Assembly (NCBI RefSeq): GCF_001270065.2
Contig: NZ_LFYT02000033.1
Location: 1-42,354 of the forward strand
Source: Limnohabitans planktonicus II-D5
GTDB lineage: Bacteria > Pseudomonadota > Gammaproteobacteria > Burkholderiales > Burkholderiaceae_C
Reading direction: 5' to 3'
Length of the DNA: 42,354 nt
Part shown: positions 1 through 8,069 of the stretch, piece by piece
How the letters are laid out: every line of letters starts with the position of its first letter
How positions within the stretch are numbered: position 1 is the stretch's first letter
Made by a program: the position numbers and the translations under genes
The notes under the pieces: model-generated
Databases searched by the model: none
Told to the model about the DNA's origin: nothing
What the model saw: only the letters and a program-made list of their open reading frames with translations

Positions 1-313
1 CGGGGCTGAAGCCGCCGACCTACGAATACCGCGCCCCGTAGGTCAGCTTCAGCTCCGACAATGCTGGCTCCGGCACTGGCCCATGTCGGGGCTGAAGCCG
101 CCGACCTACGAATACCGCGCCCCGTAGGTCGGCAGCTTCAGCTCCGACAATGTTGGCTCCGGCACTGGCCCATGTCGGGGCTGAAGCCGCCGACCTACGA
201 ATACCGCGCCCCGTAGGTCGACAGCTTCAGCTACGACAATGCTGGCTCCGGCACTGGCCCATGTCGGGGCTGAAGCCGCCGAGCTACAAACAGCGCGCCC
301 CGTAGGTCGGTAC
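1..313. repeat. Tandem array of palindromic REP-like elements (GTAGGTCGG family)
   Basis: Three full copies and one partial copy of an 86-89 bp unit begin at 1, 87, 176 and 265. Each unit holds two arms that are near reverse complements: one reads GTCGGGGCTGAAGCC and ends in GACCTAC, the other starts GTAGGTCGG and runs into CTTCAGCTCCGAC. A short GC-rich stretch (ATACCGCGCCCC) lies between them. The GTAG head followed by an imperfect hairpin is the layout of bacterial REP elements paired head to head. The array is cut by the window edge, so more copies may lie to the left. It lies downstream of rsgA, and nothing here looks coding. Confidence 0.8.
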
Positions 314-335
314 TCGCAGAGTCCGACGTTGATAC

Positions 336-1316
336 TCACCAGCGCTGCTGGCTGAGTTCATCAAACAGCTGCGCGTAAATGCGGTGCCTGCGCACGCTGA
401 TGGTGCCGGGGTGCTCGGCGGTTTCGACCTGCGCCAGCACAGCGCATCCGGGCTCGTGCAAATGCGTGCAGTTGTAGAACTTGCAGCCCCCCAAATGCTG
501 GCGCAAATCGGGCATGCAGTCAGCCAAGCGGGTGGGCTCAATGTGGTGCAAGCCAAATTCCTGAAAGCCAGGAGAATCGATCAAGGCCGTCCGAGCAGCG
601 CCATCTTCAGCAGACCCATCCAGCGCGGGCACCCAGTACCAACGCGTGCTGGTCGTGGTGTGCTTGCCCGAGTTGAGCGCCAGCGAAATCTCACCCGTCT
701 CGACCAGCGCATCGGGCACCAAGCGGTTGATCAGCGTGCTTTTGCCACTGCCCGACGGCCCCAGCACCAAAGTGGTCAGGCCCTGCAAATGCTTGCACAA
801 GGCGGCCACGCCGTCGTCGGCTACTGGGCTGCGCGGGCTCAGGCTGATGGGCATGACGCTGTAGCCCATGGCGCGGTAAGGGGCCAGGCGCTCCCAAGCT
901 TGGGCAAAGGGCTGAGCCAAATCACTCTTGTTGAGCGCGATGATGGGCGTGATGCGTTCGGCTTCGGCCGCCACCAAGGCGCGTGAGAGTTGGCTTTCTG
1001 AATATTCGGGGTCGGCGGCGATCAAGATCAGCACGCGGTCCAGATTGGCTGCAAAGGATTTGGTGCGGATTTCGTCTTGCCGGTAAAACAGGTTGCGGCG
1101 GTCTTGCAGTTTTTCGATGCTGCCTTCGTCGCCTGCGATTTGCCACAGCACCTGGTCGCCGACCACCACCTGGTTTTTCTTGCCCCGGGGGTGGCAAATC
1201 AGGCGTCGGCCTTCGGGCGTCTCCACCAAACAATGGCGGCCATAGGTGGCGACCACCAAGCCCGGCTCCAGATCGTGGGCCTGGGGCAAGGCCGGTCGTG
1301 TTTTGGGTTTGTTCAT
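336..1316 (-). CDS. rsgA: Ribosome small-subunit-dependent GTPase A
   Basis: A 326-residue circularly permuted GTPase that assists late maturation of the 30S subunit in the cytoplasm. The sequence shows an N-terminal OB-fold-like region (about 15-85), the G4 motif NKSD before the P-loop GPSGSGKST, then DSPG (G3). This G4-G1-G3 order is diagnostic of the RsgA/YjeQ family. A C-terminal zinc knuckle follows (CKFYNCTHLHEPGC). The length is normal. Its ATG abuts the TGA of the upstream pterin dehydratase gene, so the two are probably translated from one message with the M48 protease gene. No truncation or missing motif is seen. Confidence 0.96.
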   Translation of the reverse strand: MNKPKTRPALPQAHDLEPGLVVATYGRHCLVETPEGRRLICHPRGKKNQVVVGDQVLWQIAGDEGSIEKLQDRRNLFYRQDEIRTKSFAANLDRVLILIAADPEYSESQLSRALVAAEAERITPIIALNKSDLAQPFAQAWERLAPYRAMGYSVMPISLSPRSPVADDGVAALCKHLQGLTTLVLGPSGSGKSTLINRLVPDALVETGEISLALNSGKHTTTSTRWYWVPALDGSAEDGAARTALIDSPGFQEFGLHHIEPTRLADCMPDLRQHLGGCKFYNCTHLHEPGCAVLAQVETAEHPGTISVRRHRIYAQLFDELSQQRW

Positions 1317-1634
1317 TCAGGCTTTTGCCGCTAACAAGGCGTCGGTCTGGGTGGCCGCCTCAAAATCGAGTCGGCTCAGGCCGCGCACATCGTGCGTGCT
1401 CCAGCGCACCACACAACGTTTGTAGGTCAACACCAGCTCGGGGTGGTGGTTGAGCTTTTCAGACAACCAGCCCACGCTGTTGACGAACAGCAGTGCGTGT
1501 GTGTGCTCGGCAAACTCAAAGGTCTTTTCAATGGCAATGTTGTCGCCATCGCCCGACAAGCCCCAACCCGAAATTTGGCTCAGTGCCATGATGATCTCGG
1601 TGGGCTTGAGAGCCCTCACTTCTGGGGTGCTCAT
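1317..1634 (-). CDS. 4a-hydroxytetrahydrobiopterin dehydratase (pterin carbinolamine dehydratase)
   Basis: A 105-residue protein of the PCD/DCoH family, which dehydrates 4a-hydroxytetrahydropterin in pterin recycling. The family motif is visible as EKLNHHPEL followed by a Tyr, a Trp and a late Asp (LSRLDF). The start is the ATG at 1634, which overlaps the stop of the M48 gene as ATGA and gives the normal family length. The same frame stays open further upstream to 1946, but that extension only shadows the protease gene. No phenylalanine hydroxylase gene is in the window, so whether the protein serves that enzyme or another pterin-dependent reaction is unknown. Confidence 0.93.
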   Translation of the reverse strand: MSTPEVRALKPTEIIMALSQISGWGLSGDGDNIAIEKTFEFAEHTHALLFVNSVGWLSEKLNHHPELVLTYKRCVVRWSTHDVRGLSRLDFEAATQTDALLAAKA

Positions 1635-2890
1635 GCGGTTTTCATCCTCAGCAAACGCTCGCTGGCCGGGGGGTGCGAGTAATAAAACTTCACATACCAA
1701 GGATCGGGCGTGAGGGTCGAGGCGTTGTCCTGGTACAGCTTGAGCAGGGCCGAAGACAAGTCTGCGCCCGGGGATTGCGAAACGGCATAGGCATCGGCCT
1801 CGAACTCTTGCTGGCGCGATCGCCAAGAAGACACGGGCGCAAAAAACAAAGTGAACACGGGCGTCACCAACATGAACAAAACCAGCGCCAGCGCATCGTT
1901 GCTGCCCGACAAATTGGGCATCACGCCCAAGCCTGTGTAAAACCAAACCTGCTGCGCCAACCAGCCCAGCAGCGCCAGACCGGCCAACGTCATGGCAAAA
2001 CTGGTCACCATCATTTTCACGATGTGTTTGTGCTTGAAGTGGCCCAGCTCATGGGCCAGCACCGCTTCCATTTCAGCCGGGCTCAATTGCTTGAGCAAGG
2101 TGTCAAAAAACACCACTCGCTTGCTCGCCCCAAAGCCTGTGAAAAAAGCATTGGAGTGCGCCGAGCGGCGGCTGCCGTCCATCACAAAAAAACCTTTGGC
2201 GGTGAAGCCTGCGCGTTGCATCAGGCCCTGCACGCGGGCCTTGAGCGACTCGTCTTCCAAAGGCGTGAATTTGTTGAACAGCGGCATGATCACGTTGGGC
2301 GCAATGGCCATCAAAAACAACTGCCAGCCCACCAACACCCCCCAGGCCCACAGCCACCACCAGGAGCCCCCGGCTTGCATGAGCCACAGCACCACCCACA
2401 ATAGCGGCAGGCCCAGCACCAAACCCAGCGCCAGGCCTTTGGCCATGTCGCCCAGCCACAAAGCGGGTGTGATCTTGTTGAAGCCAAAACGCTGCTCAAC
2501 GCCAAAGGTTTGCATGAGCGACAGGGGCAATCCGATCAGACCGCCGACCAGCGTGAAGCCCAGCACCAGCGCGATTTGCTGCGCCATGCCCGGGCCCATC
2601 CAGCCCAACAGTACCTGGTTCAGCGCATCCAGGCCGCCCAGCAAGGTCCAGCCCAGCAAAACGGCGGCATCCAGCGCGATGTCGATTTGCGACAGACGCG
2701 CTTTGGCCAGGGTGTAATCGGCCGCTTTTTGGTGATCTGCCAAGTTCATGGTGTCGGCATAGGCTTGTGGCACCGCGCTTCGGTGGCGTGCCACATGCCG
2801 CACTTGGCGGGCATTGAGCCAAAATTTAAGCGCCACATGCGCCAGCAAAGCGAGCACCAGCGTCAAGGTCAAAGTCAGGGAAGGGTTCAT
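1631..2890 (-). CDS. M48 family membrane zinc metallopeptidase (Ste24/CAAX protease-like)
   Basis: A 419-residue integral membrane protease. The N-terminal half has several hydrophobic segments typical of the Peptidase_M48 N-terminal domain. The catalytic zinc motif is HELGH (in VLAHELGHFKHKH), followed by the second glutamate in QQEFEADAYAV. The C-terminal SHPPASERL is also a family hallmark. By family knowledge such proteins cleave near membrane-associated or C-terminal sites; the bacterial substrate is not established. The ATG at 2890 is chosen because it puts the first hydrophobic segment at the N-terminus. A longer frame to 3187 runs antisense through orn and is not credible. It is divergent from orn and first in a coupled set with the pterin dehydratase and rsgA. 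Confidence 0.93.
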   Translation of the reverse strand: MNPSLTLTLTLVLALLAHVALKFWLNARQVRHVARHRSAVPQAYADTMNLADHQKAADYTLAKARLSQIDIALDAAVLLGWTLLGGLDALNQVLLGWMGPGMAQQIALVLGFTLVGGLIGLPLSLMQTFGVEQRFGFNKITPALWLGDMAKGLALGLVLGLPLLWVVLWLMQAGGSWWWLWAWGVLVGWQLFLMAIAPNVIMPLFNKFTPLEDESLKARVQGLMQRAGFTAKGFFVMDGSRRSAHSNAFFTGFGASKRVVFFDTLLKQLSPAEMEAVLAHELGHFKHKHIVKMMVTSFAMTLAGLALLGWLAQQVWFYTGLGVMPNLSGSNDALALVLFMLVTPVFTLFFAPVSSWRSRQQEFEADAYAVSQSPGADLSSALLKLYQDNASTLTPDPWYVKFYYSHPPASERLLRMKTA

Positions 2891-3026
2891 CGGCGTATTG
2901 TAGAAGCGGCCTTGTCTGGCTGATGTTGGCAAGGGCTTGAGTCCACAGGGCCTTGGCATCATCCATGCATGCGCGCATGCCCATCGTTGGGCGATGAAGC
3001 TCGTGCGCATCAGCGACAATCCCCGC

Positions 3027-3611
3027 ATGTCTGATGTGAACACCACCCCCCAAGAAGCGGCACAGCTGCCCAAGTCTGACCAAAACCTGGTCTGGATCGA
3101 TTGTGAAATGACGGGCCTCGACCCCGAAAAAGAACGTCTGCTGGAGATCGCCGTGATCGTGACCGGGCCACACCTCACGCCCCGCATCGAAGGGCCTGTG
3201 CTGGTGATTCACCAAAGCGACGAGCTGCTCAACCAAATGGACAAGTGGAACAAGGGCACCCACGGCAAAAGCGGCTTGATCGACAAGGTCAAAGCCTCCA
3301 CCACGAGCGAAGCCGATGCCGAAGAACAGATCCTGGCCTTTCTGAAAAAGTACCTGCCCAAGAGCGCCTCCCCCCTGTGCGGCAACACCATCAGTCAGGA
3401 CCGTCGTTTTCTGGTCAAGTTCATGCCCAAGCTGGAAGCGTTTTTCCACTACCGCAATTTGGATGTGAGCACGCTCAAGGAACTGTCTCGCCGCTGGAAG
3501 CCCGAGGTGTATGCCAATTTCAAGAAGCAACAAAAGCACACCGCGCTGGCCGATGTGCACGAATCCATCGACGAATTGGCGCATTACCGCGAGCATTTCA
3601 TCCGACTGTGA
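3027..3611 (+). CDS. orn: Oligoribonuclease (3'-5' exoribonuclease)
   Basis: A DEDDh-family exonuclease of 194 residues from the chosen start. It degrades short RNA oligonucleotides to mononucleotides. The exonuclease motifs are present: WIDCEMTGLD (Exo I with D and E), the NTISQDRRFL region (Exo II) and HTALADVHESIDEL (Exo III with H and D). The same frame has ATGs at 2937 and 2994; 3027 is preferred because the protein then has only about 25 residues before Exo I, close to other Burkholderiales Orn. No strong Shine-Dalgarno decides this. It lies divergently from the M48/rsgA set, an order I associate with Comamonadaceae. Confidence 0.94.
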   Translation: MSDVNTTPQEAAQLPKSDQNLVWIDCEMTGLDPEKERLLEIAVIVTGPHLTPRIEGPVLVIHQSDELLNQMDKWNKGTHGKSGLIDKVKASTTSEADAEEQILAFLKKYLPKSASPLCGNTISQDRRFLVKFMPKLEAFFHYRNLDVSTLKELSRRWKPEVYANFKKQQKHTALADVHESIDELAHYREHFIRL

Positions 3612-3650
3612 TTTTTTTCAGGGAAAACCCTAGCGATTTGTACGCAGACG

Positions 3651-3659
3651 TGCCATAAT
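3651..3659 (+). promoter_or_regulatory. Putative extended -10 promoter for the DEAD-box helicase gene
   Basis: The sequence TGCCATAAT fits an extended -10 box (TGn followed by a TATAAT-like hexamer, five of six matched). No good -35 hexamer is seen 17 bp upstream. Transcription from here would start near 3666 and give a leader of about 210 nt before the helicase ATG at 3875. Confidence 0.4.
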
Positions 3660-3667
3660 CGCGGGCT

Positions 3668-3821
3668 TGCTGCATTTCAGGTGCAGCATTTCTTACATCT
3701 CCCTTCATGCCTTGACCCAAAGATAGGGTCACTCACAGCGGCCAGGCTCCACGCCCAGCGCCCCTCGCGAGCACCGTTTGATGGTTGATGTTTTTTCAAC
3801 CTTGCGGTGCTAAGACCCTAT
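3668..3821 (+). promoter_or_regulatory. Structured 5' leader of the DEAD-box helicase mRNA (candidate cis-regulatory RNA)
   Basis: Four perfect stems can be read directly: TGCTGCA/TGCAGCA (3668-3674 with 3682-3688); an 8-bp closing stem ATAGGGTC/GACCCTAT (3723-3730 with 3814-3821); and inside it a nested pair, GCACCG/CGGTGC (3771-3776 with 3805-3810) and GGTTGA/TCAACC (3783-3788 with 3796-3801, T-rich loop). Nested stems that close around each other are unlikely by chance in an untranslated region. Helicase mRNAs of this class are often autoregulated through long leaders or cold-responsive, so a regulatory fold is a reasonable inference. Confidence 0.5.
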
Positions 3822-3874
3822 GCAACAGTTTCCTGTTGGCGGTCGTTGTTCCGTGCGAGTTTTTTGATACACAC

Positions 3875-5953
3875 ATGACCGACACTTTGAACACAGTGCA
3901 GGACGACTTGTCGCCTGCCGAAATCACATCCATGGCCACCGAGTCGACTGCACAAGCTGCAGCAAGCAACTTGGCCCTTGAAATCATGGCCGCCGCAGCG
4001 GCCGAAATCACCCCCGAGCCAGCCGCTGAACTCACCCCTGAAGCAGCCGAAGAAGTGGAAGCCGTCGCCGACGTGCCCAATGGATTCATCGAACTGGGCC
4101 TGGCCCCCGAGCTGGTGCAGGCCGTGGCCGATCTGGGCTACACCCAGCCCACCGCCGTGCAATTGCGCGCCATTCCCCTGGCCCTGCCCACAGCCGGTGG
4201 CTCCAAGGACGGCAAGTCCAATGGCTACACCGACCTGATGGTCTCCAGCCAGACCGGCAGCGGCAAAACCGCCGCCTTCTTGCTGCCCGTGCTGCACACC
4301 CTGATCCAGCAAATGGCCGAACAAGAAGCGGCTGAACGCGCCGAATTCGAACAAGCCTGCGCCGACGCTGCCGCCAAGGGCGAGCCCGCCCCCAAGCGTG
4401 CCAAGCGCAAAGACCCCACCAACCCCCGCAACTTCAAGGCCCCCACGCCTGGTGCCCTGATCGTGTGCCCCACGCGTGAATTGGCCCAACAGGTGGCGCA
4501 AGACGCCATCGAATTGGTCAAGCACACACGCGGTCTGCGCGTGGCCAACGTGGTCGGCGGCATTCCTTACCAATTGCAGATTGCCAAGTTGCAAAACGCC
4601 AACCTGGTCGTGGCCACCCCCGGCCGTTTGCTCGACCTGCAGCGCTCCATGCAAATCAAGCTGGACCAAGTGCAATTTTTGGTGGTCGACGAAGCCGACC
4701 GCATGCTGGACCTGGGCTTCTCGGACGACCTGGCCGACATCAACGACCTGACCAGCCAGCGCCGCCAGACCATGATGTTCAGCGCCACCTTTGCGCCGCG
4801 CATTCAGCAACTGGCCATGCGCGTGATGCACGACGGTGGTTCTTCGGTCCAGAAAATCCAGATCGACAACCCGCAGGAAAAGCACAACAACATCAAGCAG
4901 GTGCTGTTTTGGGCCGACAACGCCCAACACAAGCGCCAGATGCTTGACCACTGGTTGCGTGACGCCACGATCGACCAGGCCATCGTGTTCTCCAGCACCC
5001 AAATCGAGTGCGACGGCTTGGCCGCTGACCTGCAACAAGACGGCTTCTCGGCTGTGGCCCTGCACGGTGCCTTGAGCCAAGGCATGCGCAACCGCCGCCT
5101 GATGGCGCTGCGCAATGGCCAGGTGCAAATCTTGGTGGCAACCGACGTGGCCGCTCGCGGCATCGACGTGCCCACTATCACCCACGTCTTCAACTTCGGC
5201 TTGCCGATGAAGGCCGAGGACTACACCCACCGCATTGGCCGCACAGGCCGCGCTGGTCGTGATGGCCTGGCCGTGACCTTTGCCGAAATCCGTGACCGCC
5301 GCAAGATCGGTGACATCGAGTCCTACACACGCCAGCCTTTCAAGGCCGAAGTGATTCCAGGCCTGGAGCCCAAAGTGCGCATGCCCGAAGCCCGCAAGCC
5401 CATGGGCCGTGGCGGTGACCGCTTTGGCGGCGAGCGCAACTACGCCAATGCAGGCGGTGGTTTCCGTGGCGGCCGTCCCGCCCCCGGTGGCCGCGACTTC
5501 GGTGGCAACCGTGATCGCGATGGCGGTGGCTTTGACAACCGCGCCCCGCGTGGCAACTTCCGCGACGAGCAGCCCCGGTTTGAGCAGCGCAGCGAACCCC
5601 GCTTCGATGCCCGCAAAGACGGTGGCCGTTTTGACGCCCCCCGTGGTGAACACCGCGGCGGTGACCGCTTTGAGCAGCGCGGCGCACCTGCCCACCCTTG
5701 GGACAAAGGCGACAGCCGCCCTGCCCCACGCCAAGACGCCCGCCAGGACGGTCCACGTCAAGGTGGCCGCTGGGAAGACCGTGGCGGTGACAACCGCAAC
5801 GCCACCCGCCCAGCCCCTCGCGGCGCAGCCGGTGACAAGTTCGCCCGTGGCCCCAAGCAGTTCGGTGCCAGCAACTTCAAACCCCACGCTGCAGGCGAAG
5901 GCCCTGCGGGCAAGCGCGGTGGCACACGCGTGCTGAAAATCACACGCGGCTGA
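3875..5953 (+). CDS. DEAD-box ATP-dependent RNA helicase (RhlE-like) with RGG-rich tail
   Basis: A 692-residue RNA helicase. In order: an Ala/Glu-rich N-terminal extension (about 1-85), the Q motif region (GFIELGLAPELV), motif I SSQTGSGKT, a charged insert of about 40 residues rich in Lys/Arg/Glu between motifs I and Ia, PTRELA, VDEADRMLDLGF (DEAD), SAT, then the helicase C domain ending in HRIGRTGRAG. The last 170 residues or so are an Arg/Gly/Asp-rich low-complexity tail with many RGG- and GGDRF-like motifs, typical of RhlE-type helicases that bind structured RNA. The ATG at 3875 is chosen because it follows the leader stems; an in-frame ATG at 3785 would lie inside the nested hairpin. A strong terminator follows the gene. 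Confidence 0.92.
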   Translation: MTDTLNTVQDDLSPAEITSMATESTAQAAASNLALEIMAAAAAEITPEPAAELTPEAAEEVEAVADVPNGFIELGLAPELVQAVADLGYTQPTAVQLRAIPLALPTAGGSKDGKSNGYTDLMVSSQTGSGKTAAFLLPVLHTLIQQMAEQEAAERAEFEQACADAAAKGEPAPKRAKRKDPTNPRNFKAPTPGALIVCPTRELAQQVAQDAIELVKHTRGLRVANVVGGIPYQLQIAKLQNANLVVATPGRLLDLQRSMQIKLDQVQFLVVDEADRMLDLGFSDDLADINDLTSQRRQTMMFSATFAPRIQQLAMRVMHDGGSSVQKIQIDNPQEKHNNIKQVLFWADNAQHKRQMLDHWLRDATIDQAIVFSSTQIECDGLAADLQQDGFSAVALHGALSQGMRNRRLMALRNGQVQILVATDVAARGIDVPTITHVFNFGLPMKAEDYTHRIGRTGRAGRDGLAVTFAEIRDRRKIGDIESYTRQPFKAEVIPGLEPKVRMPEARKPMGRGGDRFGGERNYANAGGGFRGGRPAPGGRDFGGNRDRDGGGFDNRAPRGNFRDEQPRFEQRSEPRFDARKDGGRFDAPRGEHRGGDRFEQRGAPAHPWDKGDSRPAPRQDARQDGPRQGGRWEDRGGDNRNATRPAPRGAAGDKFARGPKQFGASNFKPHAAGEGPAGKRGGTRVLKITRG

Positions 5954-6009
5954 GATGGGGCGGGCTGGGCTTTAAACAGCCCCGTTCGTTGACAATCTGC
6001 TTCAGTCAA

Positions 6010-6043
6010 AAGGCCTTGCGCTCACGCGCAAGGCCTTTTTTTT
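6010..6043 (+). terminator. Rho-independent terminator of the helicase gene
   Basis: A perfect 12-bp stem (AAGGCCTTGCGC, 6010-6021, pairing with 6026-6037) with a TCAC loop is followed by a run of T. It lies about 55 bp after the helicase stop codon. Confidence 0.9.
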
Positions 6044-6160
6044 GTGTGCATCCCCAAGGGGCGAAGAGATCAGAGGGGTCACACCTCGGGCACTGCAAGT
6101 GCCGCCCCAGACAAGACGTCTGCGCTGATGTGAAACTCGATAGTCAGAGCGCCCGTCAGA

Positions 6161-6982
6161 TCAGTGGGTATGCACAAAAGCACTGACCAGCATCACCATG
6201 CCCATGCCCAGCGCCAGCCACATGACTTGTGCCGCCGTCTCGCGGGCCGTCAGGCGTTTTTGCAGTTGAGGAATCAAGTCAGCCAAGGCCACATAAACGA
6301 AACTGCTGCTGGCCACCACCAAAAAATAAGGCAGTCCATCGTGCAAGGCATCCACCAGCACATAACCCACTGCGCCACCCAAGGCCGTGATGGCACCGGC
6401 CATCGACACTTTGAGCACCGCGGCCTGACGGTTGCCACTGCCTTCACGCAACACCACCAGATCACCCACGTGGTGCGGCACTTCGTGGGCCAGCACGGCC
6501 AGCGCCGCCAGCCAGCCTAAATGCATGTCTGCCATGAAAGCAGAGGCAATCAAGATGCCATCGCCAAAACAATGCACGCTGTCGCCTGCCAACACCGCCC
6601 ACTGACCGACGGGGCCTCGGCTTGGGGTGTGGGTGTGGTGGGCATGACTGGGGTGATCTTCTTCAGCATGAAGGTGCCCTGCTGAGTGGTGTCCATGCTG
6701 ATGGTTGTGTTCATGCCCGTGGTGCCACAACTCGGCCTTGTCGAGCAAAAAGAAGAACACCAAGCCCAAGAGCAAGGTCATGAACAAGGCATGCGCTTCG
6801 ATGCCACTTTCAAAAGCCTCGGGCAGCAGATGCAAAAAAGCTGTTGCCAGCAAAGCGCCTGCAGCCAGGCTGAGCATGTGCTGCGTATAGCGGCTGATAA
6901 CCCCAAAGCTCAACCAAGCCGCCAGCCAGACGCTGCCAATGCCCGCAACCAAAGTACCCAACAAAATCGCCAATAAAGTCAT
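6161..6982 (-). CDS. ZIP family divalent metal transporter
   Basis: A 273-residue inner-membrane protein with about eight hydrophobic segments. A central cytoplasmic-type loop (about residues 80-120) is very rich in histidine and is the expected metal-binding loop. The conserved metal site of the family is visible as DSVHCFGDG in the fourth segment and LAHEVPHHVGD in the fifth. It is expected to import zinc or another divalent metal; the exact ion cannot be read. The ATG at 6982 is used because it opens straight into a hydrophobic segment and has a purine-rich stretch just upstream; the open frame to 7099 overlaps the neighbouring gene and terminator. It is separated from the hydrolase gene by a terminator, so it is probably its own unit. 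Confidence 0.9.
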   Translation of the reverse strand: MTLLAILLGTLVAGIGSVWLAAWLSFGVISRYTQHMLSLAAGALLATAFLHLLPEAFESGIEAHALFMTLLLGLVFFFLLDKAELWHHGHEHNHQHGHHSAGHLHAEEDHPSHAHHTHTPSRGPVGQWAVLAGDSVHCFGDGILIASAFMADMHLGWLAALAVLAHEVPHHVGDLVVLREGSGNRQAAVLKVSMAGAITALGGAVGYVLVDALHDGLPYFLVVASSSFVYVALADLIPQLQKRLTARETAAQVMWLALGMGMVMLVSAFVHTH

Positions 6983-7012
6983 CTTTTTCCTAAGAGTGCA
7001 CCGAGCACCCAT

Positions 7013-7036
7013 CAAACAAACCGCCCCGAAGGGCGG
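7013..7036 (-). terminator. Terminator downstream of the dienelactone hydrolase-like gene
   Basis: Reading the minus strand, CCGCCC-TTCG-GGGCGG forms a tight hairpin followed by TTTGTTTG. It lies 18 bp past the hydrolase stop and before the ZIP gene. Confidence 0.65.
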
Positions 7037-7053
7037 CTGTTGCTTTTTCAAAA

Positions 7054-7950
7054 TCAGGCCACGCCCTGGCGTTTGAGCCAAGTCAGCAATCGCTGCCAAC
7101 CGTCCTCCGCTGCCGCTTTGCGATAGCTGGGACGGTAGTCGGCATGGAATGCATGCGGTGCATCAGGATAAACCACAAATTCACTGGTTTTGGCTGCGGC
7201 ACTGCCTTGGGCCAAGGCTGCTTTCATCTTATCCACCGTGTCAAGCGCAATACCGGTATCGGCAGCCCCATAAAGCCCCAGCACCGGTGCCTTGATCTTG
7301 TCCACCAGATCGAGCGGATGACTGGGCGTTTGGGCAGTTGCAGCCCCCACCAAGCGGCCATACCAAGCCACGCTGGCTTTGAGTTTGGGCTGGTGCGCAG
7401 CATACAACCACGCAATGCGCCCGCCCCAGCAAAAACCGGTAATGGCCAGTTTTTGGGTATCGCCGCCGTTTGCGCCCGCCCAGGCCATCGTCGCGTCCAA
7501 ATCAGCCATCACCTGGGCATCGGGCACTTTGGAAATCACCTCCGCTTGCAGTTTGGCAATTTCGCCATATGAGCTGGGGTCGCCCTGACGCACAAACAAC
7601 TCGGGGGCAATCGCCATGTAGCCTGCCTGCGCCAGGCGGCGTGTGACATCGGCAATGTATTCATGCACGCCAAAAATTTCGGAAATCACCAGCACCACCG
7701 GCAAGCCTGTTTTGCCAGCGGGGGCGCTGCGGTAAGCAGGCATCTTGAAACCATTGACATCAATGGTCACCTCGCCCGAAACCAGCCCGGCAGCCGGTGT
7801 TTTGATGGCCGTTTGCGCCATGACAGGCGCCGCAGCCGCTGCATAACCCACGCCCAAAGCCGCTTGCAAGGCCAAGCGGCGGGTGGCCCCGGAAGATTCG
7901 ATGCGGCCTCCCAGCAAAGCCTGCGTGTCATTCATCAGATCATGGTTCAC
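7054..7950 (-). CDS. Dienelactone hydrolase family protein, exported
   Basis: A 298-residue alpha/beta hydrolase. The nucleophile motif is GFCWGG with the cysteine typical of dienelactone hydrolases, and the acid and base are visible in YGAADTGI and DAPHAFHAD. The N-terminus has RR followed by an Ala/Leu/Gly-rich stretch ending AAAAPVMAQ, which looks like a Tat-type or other cleavable export signal, so the enzyme is probably periplasmic. The start is taken as GTG at 7950 because AGGAGA lies six bases upstream; the ATG at 7935 lacks a suitably spaced site. Family members hydrolyse carboxymethylenebutenolide in chlorocatechol breakdown, but many act on other lactones or esters, so the substrate is open. 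Confidence 0.88.
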   Translation of the reverse strand: MNHDLMNDTQALLGGRIESSGATRRLALQAALGVGYAAAAAPVMAQTAIKTPAAGLVSGEVTIDVNGFKMPAYRSAPAGKTGLPVVLVISEIFGVHEYIADVTRRLAQAGYMAIAPELFVRQGDPSSYGEIAKLQAEVISKVPDAQVMADLDATMAWAGANGGDTQKLAITGFCWGGRIAWLYAAHQPKLKASVAWYGRLVGAATAQTPSHPLDLVDKIKAPVLGLYGAADTGIALDTVDKMKAALAQGSAAAKTSEFVVYPDAPHAFHADYRPSYRKAAAEDGWQRLLTWLKRQGVA

Positions 7951-8069
7951 TGTGTGTCTCCTGTGATTTCGGTCAAAAAAGGGGCATCTTTGCACAGACC
8001 TCGCCATCTTGCTGTGCTCTGGAATTCAGCCAGTCACCACCGAATGAAAGAACAGATCTTTCCAGTGGT

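Noticed and set aside
1635..1946. N-terminal extension of the pterin dehydratase to 209 residues
   Set aside because: The extension overlaps the M48 gene in another frame, and the family length is about 100 residues.
3818..5887. 689-residue frame antisense to the helicase gene
   Set aside because: It mirrors the strong codon bias of a GC-rich gene, has no recognisable domain, and the sense strand has all helicase motifs.
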